A DNA stretch of 64,000 nucleotides from positions 186,001 through 250,000 of the forward strand of contig JAEYLX010000075.1 in the NCBI GenBank assembly GCA_023407575.1, read 5' to 3'. Below, piece after piece: positions 36,336-46,000 of the stretch. How positions within the stretch are numbered: position 1 is the first letter of the stretch; each line of letters begins with the position of its first letter. Made by a program: the position numbers and the translations under genes. Origin of the DNA: Bacillota bacterium (GTDB lineage Bacteria > Bacillota > Clostridia > Lachnospirales > Lachnospiraceae). Below the pieces are notes generated by a model. The model did not search any database and had not been told where the DNA came from. It worked only from the letters and a program-made list of their open reading frames with translations.

Positions 36336-36372
36336 CAAGATGAAACGACAAGTCGTTTCACTTGTCATGAAT
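36336..36372. repeat. Dispersed palindrome, copy 3
   Basis: CAAGATGAAACGACAAGTCG followed by TTTCACTTGTCATGAAT: identical to copy 2 except for one deleted base in the right arm and the flank after TCATGAAT. It stands between convergent genes, directly before a long terminator hairpin. Confidence 0.8.
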
Positions 36373-36441
36373 AGAAAGAGACCGTTCATTCCCAGCTTAG
36401 AAAGTTTCTAAAGAAACTCTGGAGGAACGGTCTCTTTCTAT
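36371..36441. terminator. Long bidirectional terminator between regulator and SDR genes
   Basis: The outer arms ATAGAAAGAGACCGTTC and GAACGGTCTCTTTCTAT pair perfectly over 17 bp. The stem continues partly inward (TCCCAG with CTCTGGA), and the apex contains AGTTTCTAAAGAAACT. Its position between convergent genes fits a two-way terminator. Confidence 0.75.
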
Positions 36442-36465
36442 TCAATTCACTTATCTTTGCTATAA

Positions 36466-37335
36466 CTATCCATTCACTATCTCACCACCATTAATATGAA
36501 TGGTCTGTCCCGTGATATAAGTAGATGCATCCGATGCCAAAAATACATAGGCTTCTGCTACCTCAACTGGCTGACCAGGTCGCTTCATCGGTGTATCTTT
36601 TCCAAATATTCCCACGGTGTTCTTGTCTAGAGTAGATACAATCAATGGTGTCCAGATGGGACCGGGAGCTACCTGGTTTACTCTTATCTTTCGTTCTGCC
36701 AAATTTGCAGACAGGGATCTAGTAAAGGCTGTAATGGCACCTTTTGTTGATGAATAATCTAGTAAATCTGGATTTCCTTTAAAGGCTGTAACAGAACTTG
36801 TATTTATTATAACGCTATTTTCCTTAAGATGTGGAAGTGCTGCTCGTGTTAAATAAAATATTCCAAAGATATTCGTTTGAAATGTCCTTTGCAGCTGCTC
36901 ATCCGTGATATCTTCCAGCCTTTTTTTAAGATGCTGTTCTGCTGCATTATTAACGATAATATCTAAGGCTCCAAAAGCTTGAATGGTTTTCTCTATTATT
37001 TGATTACAGAAATTGCTATTACCAATATCACCTTTTATTAATATTACTTTTGCTTGATACCCTTCTACAACTTTCTTCGTGAAATTTGCATCATCATCCG
37101 CTACATTATAAACGATGACAACATTGCAGCCTTCCTTCCCATAAGCTACTGCAATCGCTCTTCCAATCCCACTGTCTCCCCCGGTAATTATGGCGGTCTT
37201 TCCCTTTAGTCTACTGGCTCCTTTAAAATCCGGATTATCATAAAGCGGCTCTGGATTCATGCTGCTTTCTTTTCCCGGAATTGGCTGTGTTTGCGCTTGT
37301 ATCTCCTGCGCGGTATACATTTCATTATCTTTCAT
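36466..37335 (-). CDS. SDR-family oxidoreductase (YhdF/YhxC type)
   Basis: A 289-residue short-chain dehydrogenase with a 45-residue N-terminal extension (IPGKESSMNPEP) typical of the stress-related YhdF/YhxC subgroup. The cofactor loop is TGGDSGIG, followed by NNAAEQH. The catalytic serine is in NTSSVTAF, and the YxxxK pair is in LDYSSTKGAITAF. The C-terminal TGQTIHINGGEIVNG is also typical. It reduces or oxidises an unidentified carbonyl/alcohol with NAD(P). It is monocistronic and convergent with the regulator gene. Confidence 0.9.
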   Translation of the reverse strand: MKDNEMYTAQEIQAQTQPIPGKESSMNPEPLYDNPDFKGASRLKGKTAIITGGDSGIGRAIAVAYGKEGCNVVIVYNVADDDANFTKKVVEGYQAKVILIKGDIGNSNFCNQIIEKTIQAFGALDIIVNNAAEQHLKKRLEDITDEQLQRTFQTNIFGIFYLTRAALPHLKENSVIINTSSVTAFKGNPDLLDYSSTKGAITAFTRSLSANLAERKIRVNQVAPGPIWTPLIVSTLDKNTVGIFGKDTPMKRPGQPVEVAEAYVFLASDASTYITGQTIHINGGEIVNG

Positions 37336-37518
37336 GCTGCATTGTCTCCTAATTGTTTTATATCTATATTGTGTTTACCTATGGTAATATTTATTTAAAG
37401 TAATTAATTTTTTCTGCAGAAAAACTGCTAATAGCCAGTAAAATGGAGTCCCCACACAAAATCCCCCAAAGGAGGCAATGAAACAGGACTGATAACAAGG
37501 TAATATTAAACCAAATAA

Positions 37519-37570
37519 AAACAGGATTGTCGCTCGACCAACTTATGTTAGCCTTGCAGCAGCCCTGTTT
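37519..37570 (-). terminator. Terminator of the diguanylate cyclase gene
   Basis: On the minus strand AAACAGGGCTG pairs with CAATCCTGTTT (with an internal mismatch) around a roughly 30-base loop, followed by TTATTTGG. It is placed 25 bases after the stop. Confidence 0.5.
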
Positions 37571-37594
37571 GTTATAACTTAATTTTACTAAAAC

Positions 37595-39118
37595 TTATAA
37601 TATTATTTTTACCTGATTACGACCACTGGTTTTGGCTTCATATAGTGCCTGATCCACACGTTTTAATGCCTCCGAAAAATTAGAATCCGTTTCTTTAAAA
37701 TAAGAGAAACCAATAGATAATGTTGGACTTATTTTTTCGTTATCTACAGGTAAATTCAACGAAGATACTACTGATAATATTGTATCGCCAAAACCAAGGG
37801 CATTTTCCACTTGTAAGCCATAAAAAATCACAATAAACTCGTCGCCACCCCACCGTATAAGCTTATCAGAACTTCTAATAATACGATAAATTGATTTAAC
37901 AATTTCAACTAAAACCATATCACCGACAGCATGTCCATAAGTATCATTTATATTCTTAAAATAATCAATGTCAAACATCATTATTCCTGCATTCGTTCCA
38001 TTCTTCCTGTATTCCCTGAATGCGCTACTTAGCTCCTTTGTACCGCTTCTACGACTATCCGCTTTAGTAAGAGCATCTTTATTAATCTCTGATTCCAGTA
38101 CTTTTTTCGAATGTCTAAAATATAATTTTTCAATTAACATAACAATAGAATAACCACTACTCATTATAATAACGAATACAAAACCCAATATAAATATAAG
38201 TCTGGAAGCAAGCGCTTTGCTCTCTTTATTTGTCTGATCTATATAGGATTGCATATCCTTCTGATAAGTACCCATTGCAATAACCCAGTTAAAATTTTTA
38301 TATAGTTTAGCATAAGTTAACTTTTCTGACACCGTATCTCTGTGGAGTTCCTTAAAATAATAGTAAAGAAACACTTCACCATATTTATTGATTCCTTCGA
38401 GTTCGGTTACATAATAGTAATTCCCTTTCATATCGGTCATATCAGTAGAAAGATATGCACCTTCCTCTTCTGGAAGGTTCGGATGAATCCTTCTAATTGC
38501 AAAATTCTTACCGCCCTGATAATTCAAAATTTCATTAACCCATACATAAGTGTCACCTTCAAATTGCAATTTTTTTATATTAAAAGATATATTGGTTTTA
38601 ACAAGATCATTAACATAACTTTTACTAATACCAAAAACAGCTATCTCATCACCATGGTTAACTATGCGATAAGAGGATAAATTGGCTTTAATGTTACCTA
38701 AGGTATTTTCCCAGGTATCACCTCCTAAGTTATGTGAATCATAAATTGTTTTATTTTCATTGTTATTCCAAATAAGTGTCGTCCATATATTAGATGAGCT
38801 ATTTTGAAAGAATTTAACAAAGTAATTGTTAAATTCTTTGTCGCTTTCCGGTATATTTAAATTCATAACAGAAAATGTATTATTAACTAATTTTCTTATA
38901 TTTTCTGTCTGCATCTTTATTTCAAGTTCTATATCAGAAATCAGATTTTTTACAGTATCTTTCATAAAATCCTTATTCATATCAATAACTGTTTCTTGGG
39001 TCTTGCTTCTATAAACACCACTAACTTTATCGATAGAAAACAAAAAAAAGTATATCATTACAAAGAAAAGAATACTGGAAATTATAGATAATACTAAAAA
39101 GTATTTATACTTAATAAT
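37595..39118 (-). CDS. Membrane diguanylate cyclase with Cache sensor; probable ATT start
   Basis: Makes cyclic di-GMP. After an N-terminal membrane helix comes an extracytoplasmic Cache-type sensor (ending KNFNWVIAMGTYQKDM), a second helix, and a GGDEF domain with RWGGDEFIV (residues 424-428 from the ATT). The product-inhibition site RSSD lies five residues before it. The first ATG (39058) would cut the first membrane helix in half. Upstream in frame is a stop at 39128-39130, then GGAGG and ATT codons at 39118 and 39115. Starting there restores a full helix (YKYFLVLSIISSILFFVMIY), so a rare ATT initiation is proposed. It opposes the HD-GYP enzyme encoded at 6 kb in cyclic di-GMP turnover. 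Confidence 0.87.
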   Translation of the reverse strand: MIKYKYFLVLSIISSILFFVMIYFFLFSIDKVSGVYRSKTQETVIDMNKDFMKDTVKNLISDIELEIKMQTENIRKLVNNTFSVMNLNIPESDKEFNNYFVKFFQNSSSNIWTTLIWNNNENKTIYDSHNLGGDTWENTLGNIKANLSSYRIVNHGDEIAVFGISKSYVNDLVKTNISFNIKKLQFEGDTYVWVNEILNYQGGKNFAIRRIHPNLPEEEGAYLSTDMTDMKGNYYYVTELEGINKYGEVFLYYYFKELHRDTVSEKLTYAKLYKNFNWVIAMGTYQKDMQSYIDQTNKESKALASRLIFILGFVFVIIMSSGYSIVMLIEKLYFRHSKKVLESEINKDALTKADSRRSGTKELSSAFREYRKNGTNAGIMMFDIDYFKNINDTYGHAVGDMVLVEIVKSIYRIIRSSDKLIRWGGDEFIVIFYGLQVENALGFGDTILSVVSSLNLPVDNEKISPTLSIGFSYFKETDSNFSEALKRVDQALYEAKTSGRNQVKIIL

Positions 39119-39251
39119 TCCCCCTCCTTAATCATTTATTCCCTAATGGTTACAGGGTGGGTATCGCTAATCGTTCGTTAGCTTGTACACCCATTATATC
39201 AAGGCTTATGCATTTATACAATGCAAATGAGAATACAATACCTTTTCACAA

Positions 39252-39698
39252 CTACTTATAGTTGCCAATAGCTCCAAAATCATAGGTCTTATCATAGGTA
39301 GGATCACTTGAGATAAAGTGAATAAATACTGGTGTGTTATCAAGATAAGGCTTTGTATCAAACAAGAATCTATCAGCTTGACGCAAGGCCTGAAGAGCAG
39401 TAGGCATTTCGTTATAGAAAACTTGATTTCTAGCATAAGCCTTTCCAATAACATCTTTACCATCTACAAGTACCCAGCCAACTAAAGCAATTCCTTCTTT
39501 GTTTTCCACCCATGCAGCTCTTACCTCATCACGCATTTTAGTAATTTGATCTTCAGCATAATTTCCCGACACAAATACATATAGCTGAGCGGTGGTGTCC
39601 GAATGGGTTATAGTATATTTTCTGCCAATAACAGGCTTATATGGCATCATTTTATCCCTATATTGAACAAATACTTTATGAGGATCAAGTTCTCTCAT
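39252..39698 (-). CDS. Bacterial STAY-GREEN (Mg-dechelatase-like) family protein
   Basis: A 148-residue protein resembling the core of plant STAY-GREEN/NYE1, which removes magnesium from chlorophyll a. The signature GRKYTITHSDTTAQLYV corresponds to the plant TYTLTHSDxTAxL stretch, and MRDEVRAAW to RDEVxAxW. Downstream, YNEMPTALQALRQAD matches the plant KELPxVLKAF segment. There is no signal or transit peptide. The host is presumably not photosynthetic, so the natural substrate is probably another metallated tetrapyrrole, or something unrelated. It stands alone, with AGAAGG before the ATG. Confidence 0.82.
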   Translation of the reverse strand: MRELDPHKVFVQYRDKMMPYKPVIGRKYTITHSDTTAQLYVFVSGNYAEDQITKMRDEVRAAWVENKEGIALVGWVLVDGKDVIGKAYARNQVFYNEMPTALQALRQADRFLFDTKPYLDNTPVFIHFISSDPTYDKTYDFGAIGNYK

Positions 39699-39857
39699 TT
39701 CTAACCTTCTACTCCAAGTTTAAATTACGGTATACTATATGTTTAAATATATTTATTTGTGATATTTTCACATAGATTACTTTACACAATATGCAATAAT
39801 AATCCAACACCTTGTATTAGCTAAACCTTACTATAGAAGTATTTTTCATCAAAAAAA

Positions 39858-39887
39858 CTCGATATGTTTCTGCAGAAACATATCGAG
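39858..39887 (-). terminator. Terminator of the epimerase gene
   Basis: CTCGATATGTTTC with its perfect complement forms a 13-bp stem around TGCA; on the minus strand it is followed by TTTTTTTGATG. Confidence 0.85.
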
Positions 39888-39905
39888 GGATAAAATTATG
39901 TTGAG

Positions 39906-40781
39906 TTACTCTTTTACCAATGCTCTATCAATATAAATATCCAATAATTCATACAACCATGTATTAAGATGTGAAAATTTATATCCAATTTTTTCGGCTT
40001 TTTGTAAGTCGAGGCTGTAGGTAGGAGTTCCGTTATAAGGCGCATTCTCACCATCATTCGATAAAATTGCCTTAATACCTGTTTTATTTTCAATATAATG
40101 AATAATTTCAGATAACGAGACATTTCCATAACTCGCGGCATTAATTGAACCGCAAAAATCTTTATCTAGCAATTCCGCAAGAAATTTACCTGCTTCCTTT
40201 GATTTTACAAATGACATCGTATGGGTTAAATTATCTATATTCATAGGTCTAGACTTAATAATATGCTCGATATAAAAGTACAAACGCTTTGTATAATCAT
40301 CTTCTCCAATTACATATGGAAATCGTACAGATACAGCAGATACATCGGCGTACGTTTGATACAGTGCACACTCAGCTTGCCTTTTTATTTCATCATAGGT
40401 ATAATCCTCTCTTGAGCACCATTTTAGTGGATAAGTTTTAGCATCAAATTCCTCTTCGGATAGATGGTCTTTTAGTTGTTGGTAAACCGACAGAGTCGAT
40501 ATTTGAATATATCTATTACACTCTAAAATATCAAGAAGATATTTTATATCATTAGAACAATAAGCCAGGCTATCATATACCGTATCGAAACATCTTCCAC
40601 TAAGTGCCTTAAAAATGCTTTCTTTATCGGTACGCTCCATAACTATTCTATCAACATCACTTCCAAAATCATCAGCAGTTTGGCCTCGTGTTGCAATAGT
40701 TACCTTGTGTCCTCCAGCTAATAAATATTTAACCAAATGTACACCCATAAATCTAGTACCACCTATTACTAAAATATTCAT
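39906..40781 (-). CDS. NAD-dependent epimerase/reductase-like protein
   Basis: A 291-residue extended-SDR protein with the Rossmann motif GGTRFMGVHLVKYLL at the N terminus. The active-site tyrosine motif is unclear: YTYDEIKRQAE is the only YxxxK-like stretch. It resembles the atypical epimerase-like proteins (plant CSP41-like) that bind nucleotides or RNA, or reduce unidentified substrates. The ATG follows GGAGG. It is monocistronic, with a strong terminator downstream. No pathway can be assigned. Confidence 0.82.
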   Translation of the reverse strand: MNILVIGGTRFMGVHLVKYLLAGGHKVTIATRGQTADDFGSDVDRIVMERTDKESIFKALSGRCFDTVYDSLAYCSNDIKYLLDILECNRYIQISTLSVYQQLKDHLSEEEFDAKTYPLKWCSREDYTYDEIKRQAECALYQTYADVSAVSVRFPYVIGEDDYTKRLYFYIEHIIKSRPMNIDNLTHTMSFVKSKEAGKFLAELLDKDFCGSINAASYGNVSLSEIIHYIENKTGIKAILSNDGENAPYNGTPTYSLDLQKAEKIGYKFSHLNTWLYELLDIYIDRALVKE

Positions 40782-40916
40782 TTACAACCTCCAAATTGTG
40801 ACTTTGAATACATCCTAAAATTATATGGTTTTATTTTTCAAACAAAAAAGTAATCATTTACATTATATACCTGAACATACAAAAAACAAAGTGTTCCTAT
40901 AGAATTCAACAGAAAA

Positions 40917-40943
40917 ATGCACTTATTTATAAGATAAGTGCAT
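40917..40943 (-). terminator. Terminator of the uracil-DNA-glycosylase-like gene
   Basis: The stem ATGCACTTAT with ATAAGTGCAT encloses a seven-base loop; on the minus strand it is followed by TTTTTCTG. Confidence 0.75.
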
Positions 40944-40976
40944 ACATATATTGTCATTATATTATTGAATAATTCT

Positions 40977-41555
40977 CTATAAGTTCTTATTCACAATTTC
41001 TTTTAGAACAGGTAAAACATCCTCTTCAAACCATGGATTTTGCTTCAGCCAGCCAAGATTTAAAGGAGATGGATGCACCAATGGAAAAAACTCCGGCAAA
41101 TAGTTTTGATAATTTCTAACAGTTTCAGTTAAACTTTTCTCTTGTCTTTTATTTAAATAATAGTTCTGTGCATAGCTGCCAATTAGAATTATGATTTCAA
41201 TATTTGGCATCTCCGCAAGTAAACGCGGGTGCCATTTTTCGGCAAAACCTTTTCTAGGAGGAGCATCACCGGTTTTTGCTTTTCCTGGGTAATAGAAATC
41301 CATAGGCAATTGAGCGATACGATTCGTACTATAGAATATCTCTCGAGATACTCCCAACCACTCTCTTAAACGATCACCACTTAAATCGTTCCAAAACAAC
41401 CCAGTTGCTTCTGCTTTACGTCCCGGCGCTTGCCCAACTATAGCAATCCTAGCATGTACTGAAGCTTTAAATATTGGCGGGATTCCCAATTTTGTATAGG
41501 CTTCGTTTATCGGGTCAGCCATAATTTCTTGTTTGATTTCTTCGAATAGCATCAT
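40977..41555 (-). CDS. Uracil-DNA glycosylase superfamily protein
   Basis: A 192-residue protein of the UDG fold. Motif 1 is GQAPGRKAEATGLFWNDLSG, and motif 2, the leucine-loop region, is HPSPLNLGW. The WND in motif 1 is typical of a firmicute branch lacking the iron-sulfur cysteines of families 4 and 5. It probably removes uracil or another damaged base from DNA in base-excision repair, though activity in this branch is less well documented. GGAAGTG precedes paired ATG codons. Confidence 0.83.
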   Translation of the reverse strand: MMLFEEIKQEIMADPINEAYTKLGIPPIFKASVHARIAIVGQAPGRKAEATGLFWNDLSGDRLREWLGVSREIFYSTNRIAQLPMDFYYPGKAKTGDAPPRKGFAEKWHPRLLAEMPNIEIIILIGSYAQNYYLNKRQEKSLTETVRNYQNYLPEFFPLVHPSPLNLGWLKQNPWFEEDVLPVLKEIVNKNL

Positions 41556-41663
41556 ATTTCACTTCCATTATTTTTTATAACATTTTATCATTACATTATC
41601 CTAGACTCGTCATAGTCTAAACTCTACTTTTTGACATTTACTCCAGGCAGTATCACATATACT

Positions 41664-42419
41664 TTACTTTTTACCGACAGTTGCTAAGTATATGACAAAT
41701 TCTTCCTCTCCATCTAATTGCATGAGTTGATCAACCGCCTCCTGATCATATATGCCAATAGCACAAACGCCCATATCCAGAGATTCCCCAGCCAAATATA
41801 GGTTCTGACATATATGTCCAACGTCGATTAATATTTTCTTATGCGCTGACACATCAAACTTCCATTCCGATCTATAAGGTGTCGTACTCCAGGCAAAGGT
41901 TACCGCAGATTTTTTCGTAAAATGAGGAACAAAAGGCTGGTCCAATGAAATTTCATCTAGTTTTTTATCTATATCATCTAATGAAAACATGAACAGTAAT
42001 GCATGCTCTATTGGTAAATATCTATAAATTCCTTTCTCTAAGTCAACAACATTCATTACGAATAAATAGGTTTCAAACGTATGCGTTGCTCCGCTGCAGG
42101 GAACTGTCTTAAAAGTCAAACCTGCTTTATTGGTTCCAGTGATACCCTGTGTTGCCCATAAAAGGTAGGATAACTCTGCAAGACTTATAGCTTCCTCACT
42201 ATAATGTCGAATACTCCTCCTATCCTTAATACATTGGAAAATATCCTGCTTTTTTAGAATATCAGCACTGACGTAAGGTAAGCTGATTATTTTCGAATCA
42301 GAATCATACCATTTTATTCCTTCTGGCTGCGGCAATCCCTTCATTTTATCCGTCTTAATACTCTTCAATTTATTAAAATTAGTCTTTAAAAAGTTTCTCT
42401 CTACTTCATATCTTCCCAT
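41664..42419 (-). CDS. SagB-type (ThcOx) FMN oxidoreductase
   Basis: A 251-residue nitroreductase-fold protein. The FMN-binding arginines lie in CIKDRRSIRHYSEEAISLAE, and LSYLLWATQGITG is the SagB signature. Other visible patterns are TVPCSGATHTFETYLFV and AGESLDMGVCAIGIYD. SagB dehydrogenases oxidise azolines in thiazole/oxazole-modified peptides, but no cyclodehydratase (SagC/D, YcaO) or precursor peptide is nearby. A stand-alone reductase role is therefore more likely. The ATG at 42419 with AAGGAGA is chosen over 42446. Confidence 0.87.
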   Translation of the reverse strand: MGRYEVERNFLKTNFNKLKSIKTDKMKGLPQPEGIKWYDSDSKIISLPYVSADILKKQDIFQCIKDRRSIRHYSEEAISLAELSYLLWATQGITGTNKAGLTFKTVPCSGATHTFETYLFVMNVVDLEKGIYRYLPIEHALLFMFSLDDIDKKLDEISLDQPFVPHFTKKSAVTFAWSTTPYRSEWKFDVSAHKKILIDVGHICQNLYLAGESLDMGVCAIGIYDQEAVDQLMQLDGEEEFVIYLATVGKK

Positions 42420-42486
42420 TTCTATTCTCTCCTTAATATAAAACAAGTAAAATACCTCATATTATAAGTCGGAGAAAATATATAAC

Positions 42487-42774
42487 TTATTTCTTTCGAC
42501 CGATATTTCTATGAGCAATGTCAAAAACGATTGAAGCAATAAGAGAACTTGCGCATCCAGTTAGCAATAAAATCCCCATTATAAATCTGCCTAATGACTC
42601 AAAACCCTCACTCGTTACACTATACATGGTAATAAAATTGTATAACATAAAAGGAAACAATACAATTGCCGGTATATATTTCACATATCTTTTTTCCTTA
42701 AAAAATAGATTTAATATGAAAGTTATTATAATCGCTGCTATGGATATTAAAATTAATATAAAACCAAACCTCAT
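42487..42774 (-). CDS. Small three-helix membrane protein
   Basis: A 95-residue protein with hydrophobic helices at about 3-24, 32-52 and 63-86 and a basic C terminus (HRNIGRKK). The ribosome site AGGGGAG is good. I recognise no family. It lies 67 bases upstream of the SagB-type gene on the same strand, so they may share a transcript. It has no cysteines or charged residues in the helices that would suggest a redox or transport role. Confidence 0.65.
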   Translation of the reverse strand: MRFGFILILISIAAIIITFILNLFFKEKRYVKYIPAIVLFPFMLYNFITMYSVTSEGFESLGRFIMGILLLTGCASSLIASIVFDIAHRNIGRKK

Positions 42775-43000
42775 AAAAACTCCCCTTTCTTTATTCCTTT
42801 ATGATTAGACGAGCGAATTAGCTCATATGTTCCATAACGCTGCTACTGTCTTTTAGCACTGCTTTGATAAATCCGGCTGGCTGCTTGAAAATAATAATTT
42901 TAGCATTAATTCGATATCCTTTTATTGTATTATTCACATAACTTATTATACCCTTTTTGCGGATTCTTTGGGACCCACATCTTTTATTTATCCTATAAAA

Positions 43001-43040
43001 AGGAGCTGTTGCAGAACTTAATAATTCTGCAACAGCTCCT
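43001..43040 (-). terminator. Terminator of the amylase gene
   Basis: AGGAGCTGTTGCAGAA with its perfect complement makes a 16-bp stem around an eight-base loop; on the minus strand it is followed by TTTTTATAGG. It is located 55 bases after the stop. Confidence 0.88.
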
Positions 43041-43095
43041 ACAATTTTAGATAGTTAGTTTAACTCAATAACATTAAAGTGTATAAAGATAAAGG

Positions 43096-46000
43096 TTAAT
43101 TACTCCAGTTTACCGTTACTGCTCCATTGCCTGAGACGGGTACGGTATATGTATGGTTGGAACCGCTTTCCCACACTACATTCCCACTGGAATCCTTCTT
43201 AATTCCTTTAAACTGGATCATTTCCCCGGCAGGCAGATTAACTGTTACCGTCCATGTCGGATACTCGGAGATTATCATTTTAATTGCATTTGCAGTATTC
43301 CAGCTTCCAAGTTCAGCTATGTTTCCTGCAATATACACCTCCTGCCCCACATTGGTCGTTGCATTTTTTATCACAAAGGTTACCGGAATTAATTTGGTTA
43401 CCGGTTTTTCCGTTGTAATTACACCATCTTTAATCCATGCTTCTTGCGTTACCAGATATCCGCTCATTCCTGACCCAGGAGTCTGGCTGCCGTTGCTGTT
43501 AAAGATTACATATGCCTTGTCCCAACCGGTAATGGTGTAGGAATACCATCCGTCCCCTTCATTGGTCATGGCTGTTCCCGGCCATACGGCACCTTCCTTC
43601 TTTGGCGATACCGTCTCATCATAATAATAAATGTTCGGAGTTCCCCAGCCATATGGCTTATAGTAGTGAACAGTTAAGGTATTTACCTGTGGTTCTTCCG
43701 CCTTGGTAAAGGTATAAGTCTTGTTAGTAGTACCGTTGGCATTCACTGCCTCAATTCCCAATACATAGGTCGTACCGATTGCCTCACCCTCACCAATTAC
43801 TATCTTATCTCCCGAAACCAGCGAAGTTGCCGAAGATCCATTCACCGTATAGGAAGCTGTTTCCGCATTGGTCAGCGTCGGAGTGATTGTAAGGGTATCC
43901 GTGTAGAAATCTCCTTCGTTCACATCAATGAATACAGCAGGTACCGGATTGTCTGGATTCTTTGTATAAACCACTCCGTCTTTAATCCACGAATCTGCTG
44001 TTACCAGATATCCGGTCATTCCTGAGGCAGGAGTCTGACTGCCGTTGCTGTTAAAGATTACGTAGGCCTTGTCCCAATCGGTAATGATATAGGAATACCA
44101 TCCGTTTCCTTCGCTGGTCATGGCTGTTCCCGGCCATGCTTTTCCTTCCTTCTTTGGGGATACCGTTTCATCATAATAATAAATATTTGGTGTTCCCCAG
44201 TTGGATGGCTTATAGTAGTGTACGGTAAAGGTATTTTCCTCTGGTTCTTCTGCCTTGGTAAAGGTATAGGTCTTGGCAGTAGTACCATAGGCATTCACTG
44301 CCTCGATCTTCAATACAAAAGTCGTACCGATTGCCGCACCTTCACCAATTACTATCTTATCGCCGGAAACCAACGAGGTTGTCGAAGATCCATTCACCGT
44401 ATAAGAAGCTATGACCGCATTGGTCAGCGTCAAGGTGATGGTCAGGGTATCCGTGTAGAAATCTCCCTCCTCCGCATCAATGGAGACAATAGGTGCAGGA
44501 TTATTCGGATTTTGTGTATAAATCACACCCTCCTTAATCCACGATTCCGTTGTTACCCGATATCCTGCCTGCTGCGCTCCCGGAATCTGACTTCCGGAAT
44601 AGTTAAAGATTACAGAAGCCTCCTTCCAAAGCGGAATGCTATAAACATACCATCCGCCTCCTTCATCGGTCATGGCTGTTCCCGGCCATGCTTTTCCTTC
44701 CTTCTTAGGGGATACCGCTTCATCATAATAATAGATATTTGGTGTTCCCCAACTGGACGGTTTATAGTAGTGTACGGTTAATACCTGATCCGGATCTTCC
44801 TTCGTAAAGGTATAGGTTTTGGTAATCGTAACACCGTCAGCGTTCCTGGCAGTAAGCTTTAGAGTAAAGACGGTACCAAAAGCCGCAGCCTCACCAAAAG
44901 TAATGGTATCTCCCGAAGTATATTCCACTGCTTCAGAATCATTCAGTGAATAGGCAGCCGTATCTGCATTTTTAAAATTCATATTTACAGTCATCGCGTC
45001 GGTATAGAATCCGCCTTCGCTCTGGTCAATCCAAACAGAAGGTTGGTTGTTCATACCCTCAATCAATATGACACCATTGGTTCCAGCCGTAAACGTAACC
45101 TTTCCATCAGAAACCCTTGCCTGCGCTCCAGTATAATAATCCGTCAGAAGCGCTCCGTCTCCGAACACTGAACTGACATCCACAGTAGTGGCTCCGCTGG
45201 CACCAATAACTACAATAATTCCATCCGTAATTCCCTTCTCATCATAGGTCCGGCTAAAGGTATACGGCGAACTGCTGATAAGCTTATGTTGTCCGGCTCC
45301 GACTGCAATATGCTTGTCGCGGAACTGACCCAACTTCTGCCAATGAGCCAGCACATTTTGATTTATCGAATTCCAGTTCATGTCGGAACGATATTTCTGA
45401 TCCGCATATGTACAATTGAGAAAATCCAGTGGTCTCGCGGTTTCATCACCATAAAAAATCTGTACGGCGCCAGGTGCCAGCAACAGTGCCGTACCTCCGT
45501 TGATGAGATCGCTCCGGTTATAAAGGCTGGTATCATGGGAGGAAATATAACTGAGATAATTCACATTACTGCTGCTACTGTTGATTACATTGGCATAGTT
45601 GCTGTAGGTTGTTTCCAAAGAGGACATGTTGGAGGGTACTCCTTGGAAGCCAAAGTTAATTATGGAATCAAACCCATTGGAGAAATAGGAGGAAGAAGCG
45701 GATACACCATGTCCCCACACCTCGCCGGTCATCCAGAAATCAAGGTCATCCAGAGCCTTTTCCGGATTATTTGCTTTCCATTCCTTCAATGCAATAATGG
45801 ACTGCTCTTTCAGTGTGTTCCATACATCCTGCTCCACATGCTTGGCGGTATCCACACGGAAACCATCCACACCATATTCACGCACCCAGTCAGTCAACCA
45901 TTTTACCTGATAATTTGATACCTGCCGATTAAGGTCGCTGGTACTAAAGAAATCATTCAATTCAGCCACTTCCAGATCATAACGCCCTTCGCTCTTCCAC

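Noticed and set aside
41664..42774. Possible azole-peptide (RiPP) gene cluster around the SagB-type gene
   Set aside because: No precursor peptide, YcaO or E1-like gene is found; the neighbours are a glycosylase and a small membrane protein.
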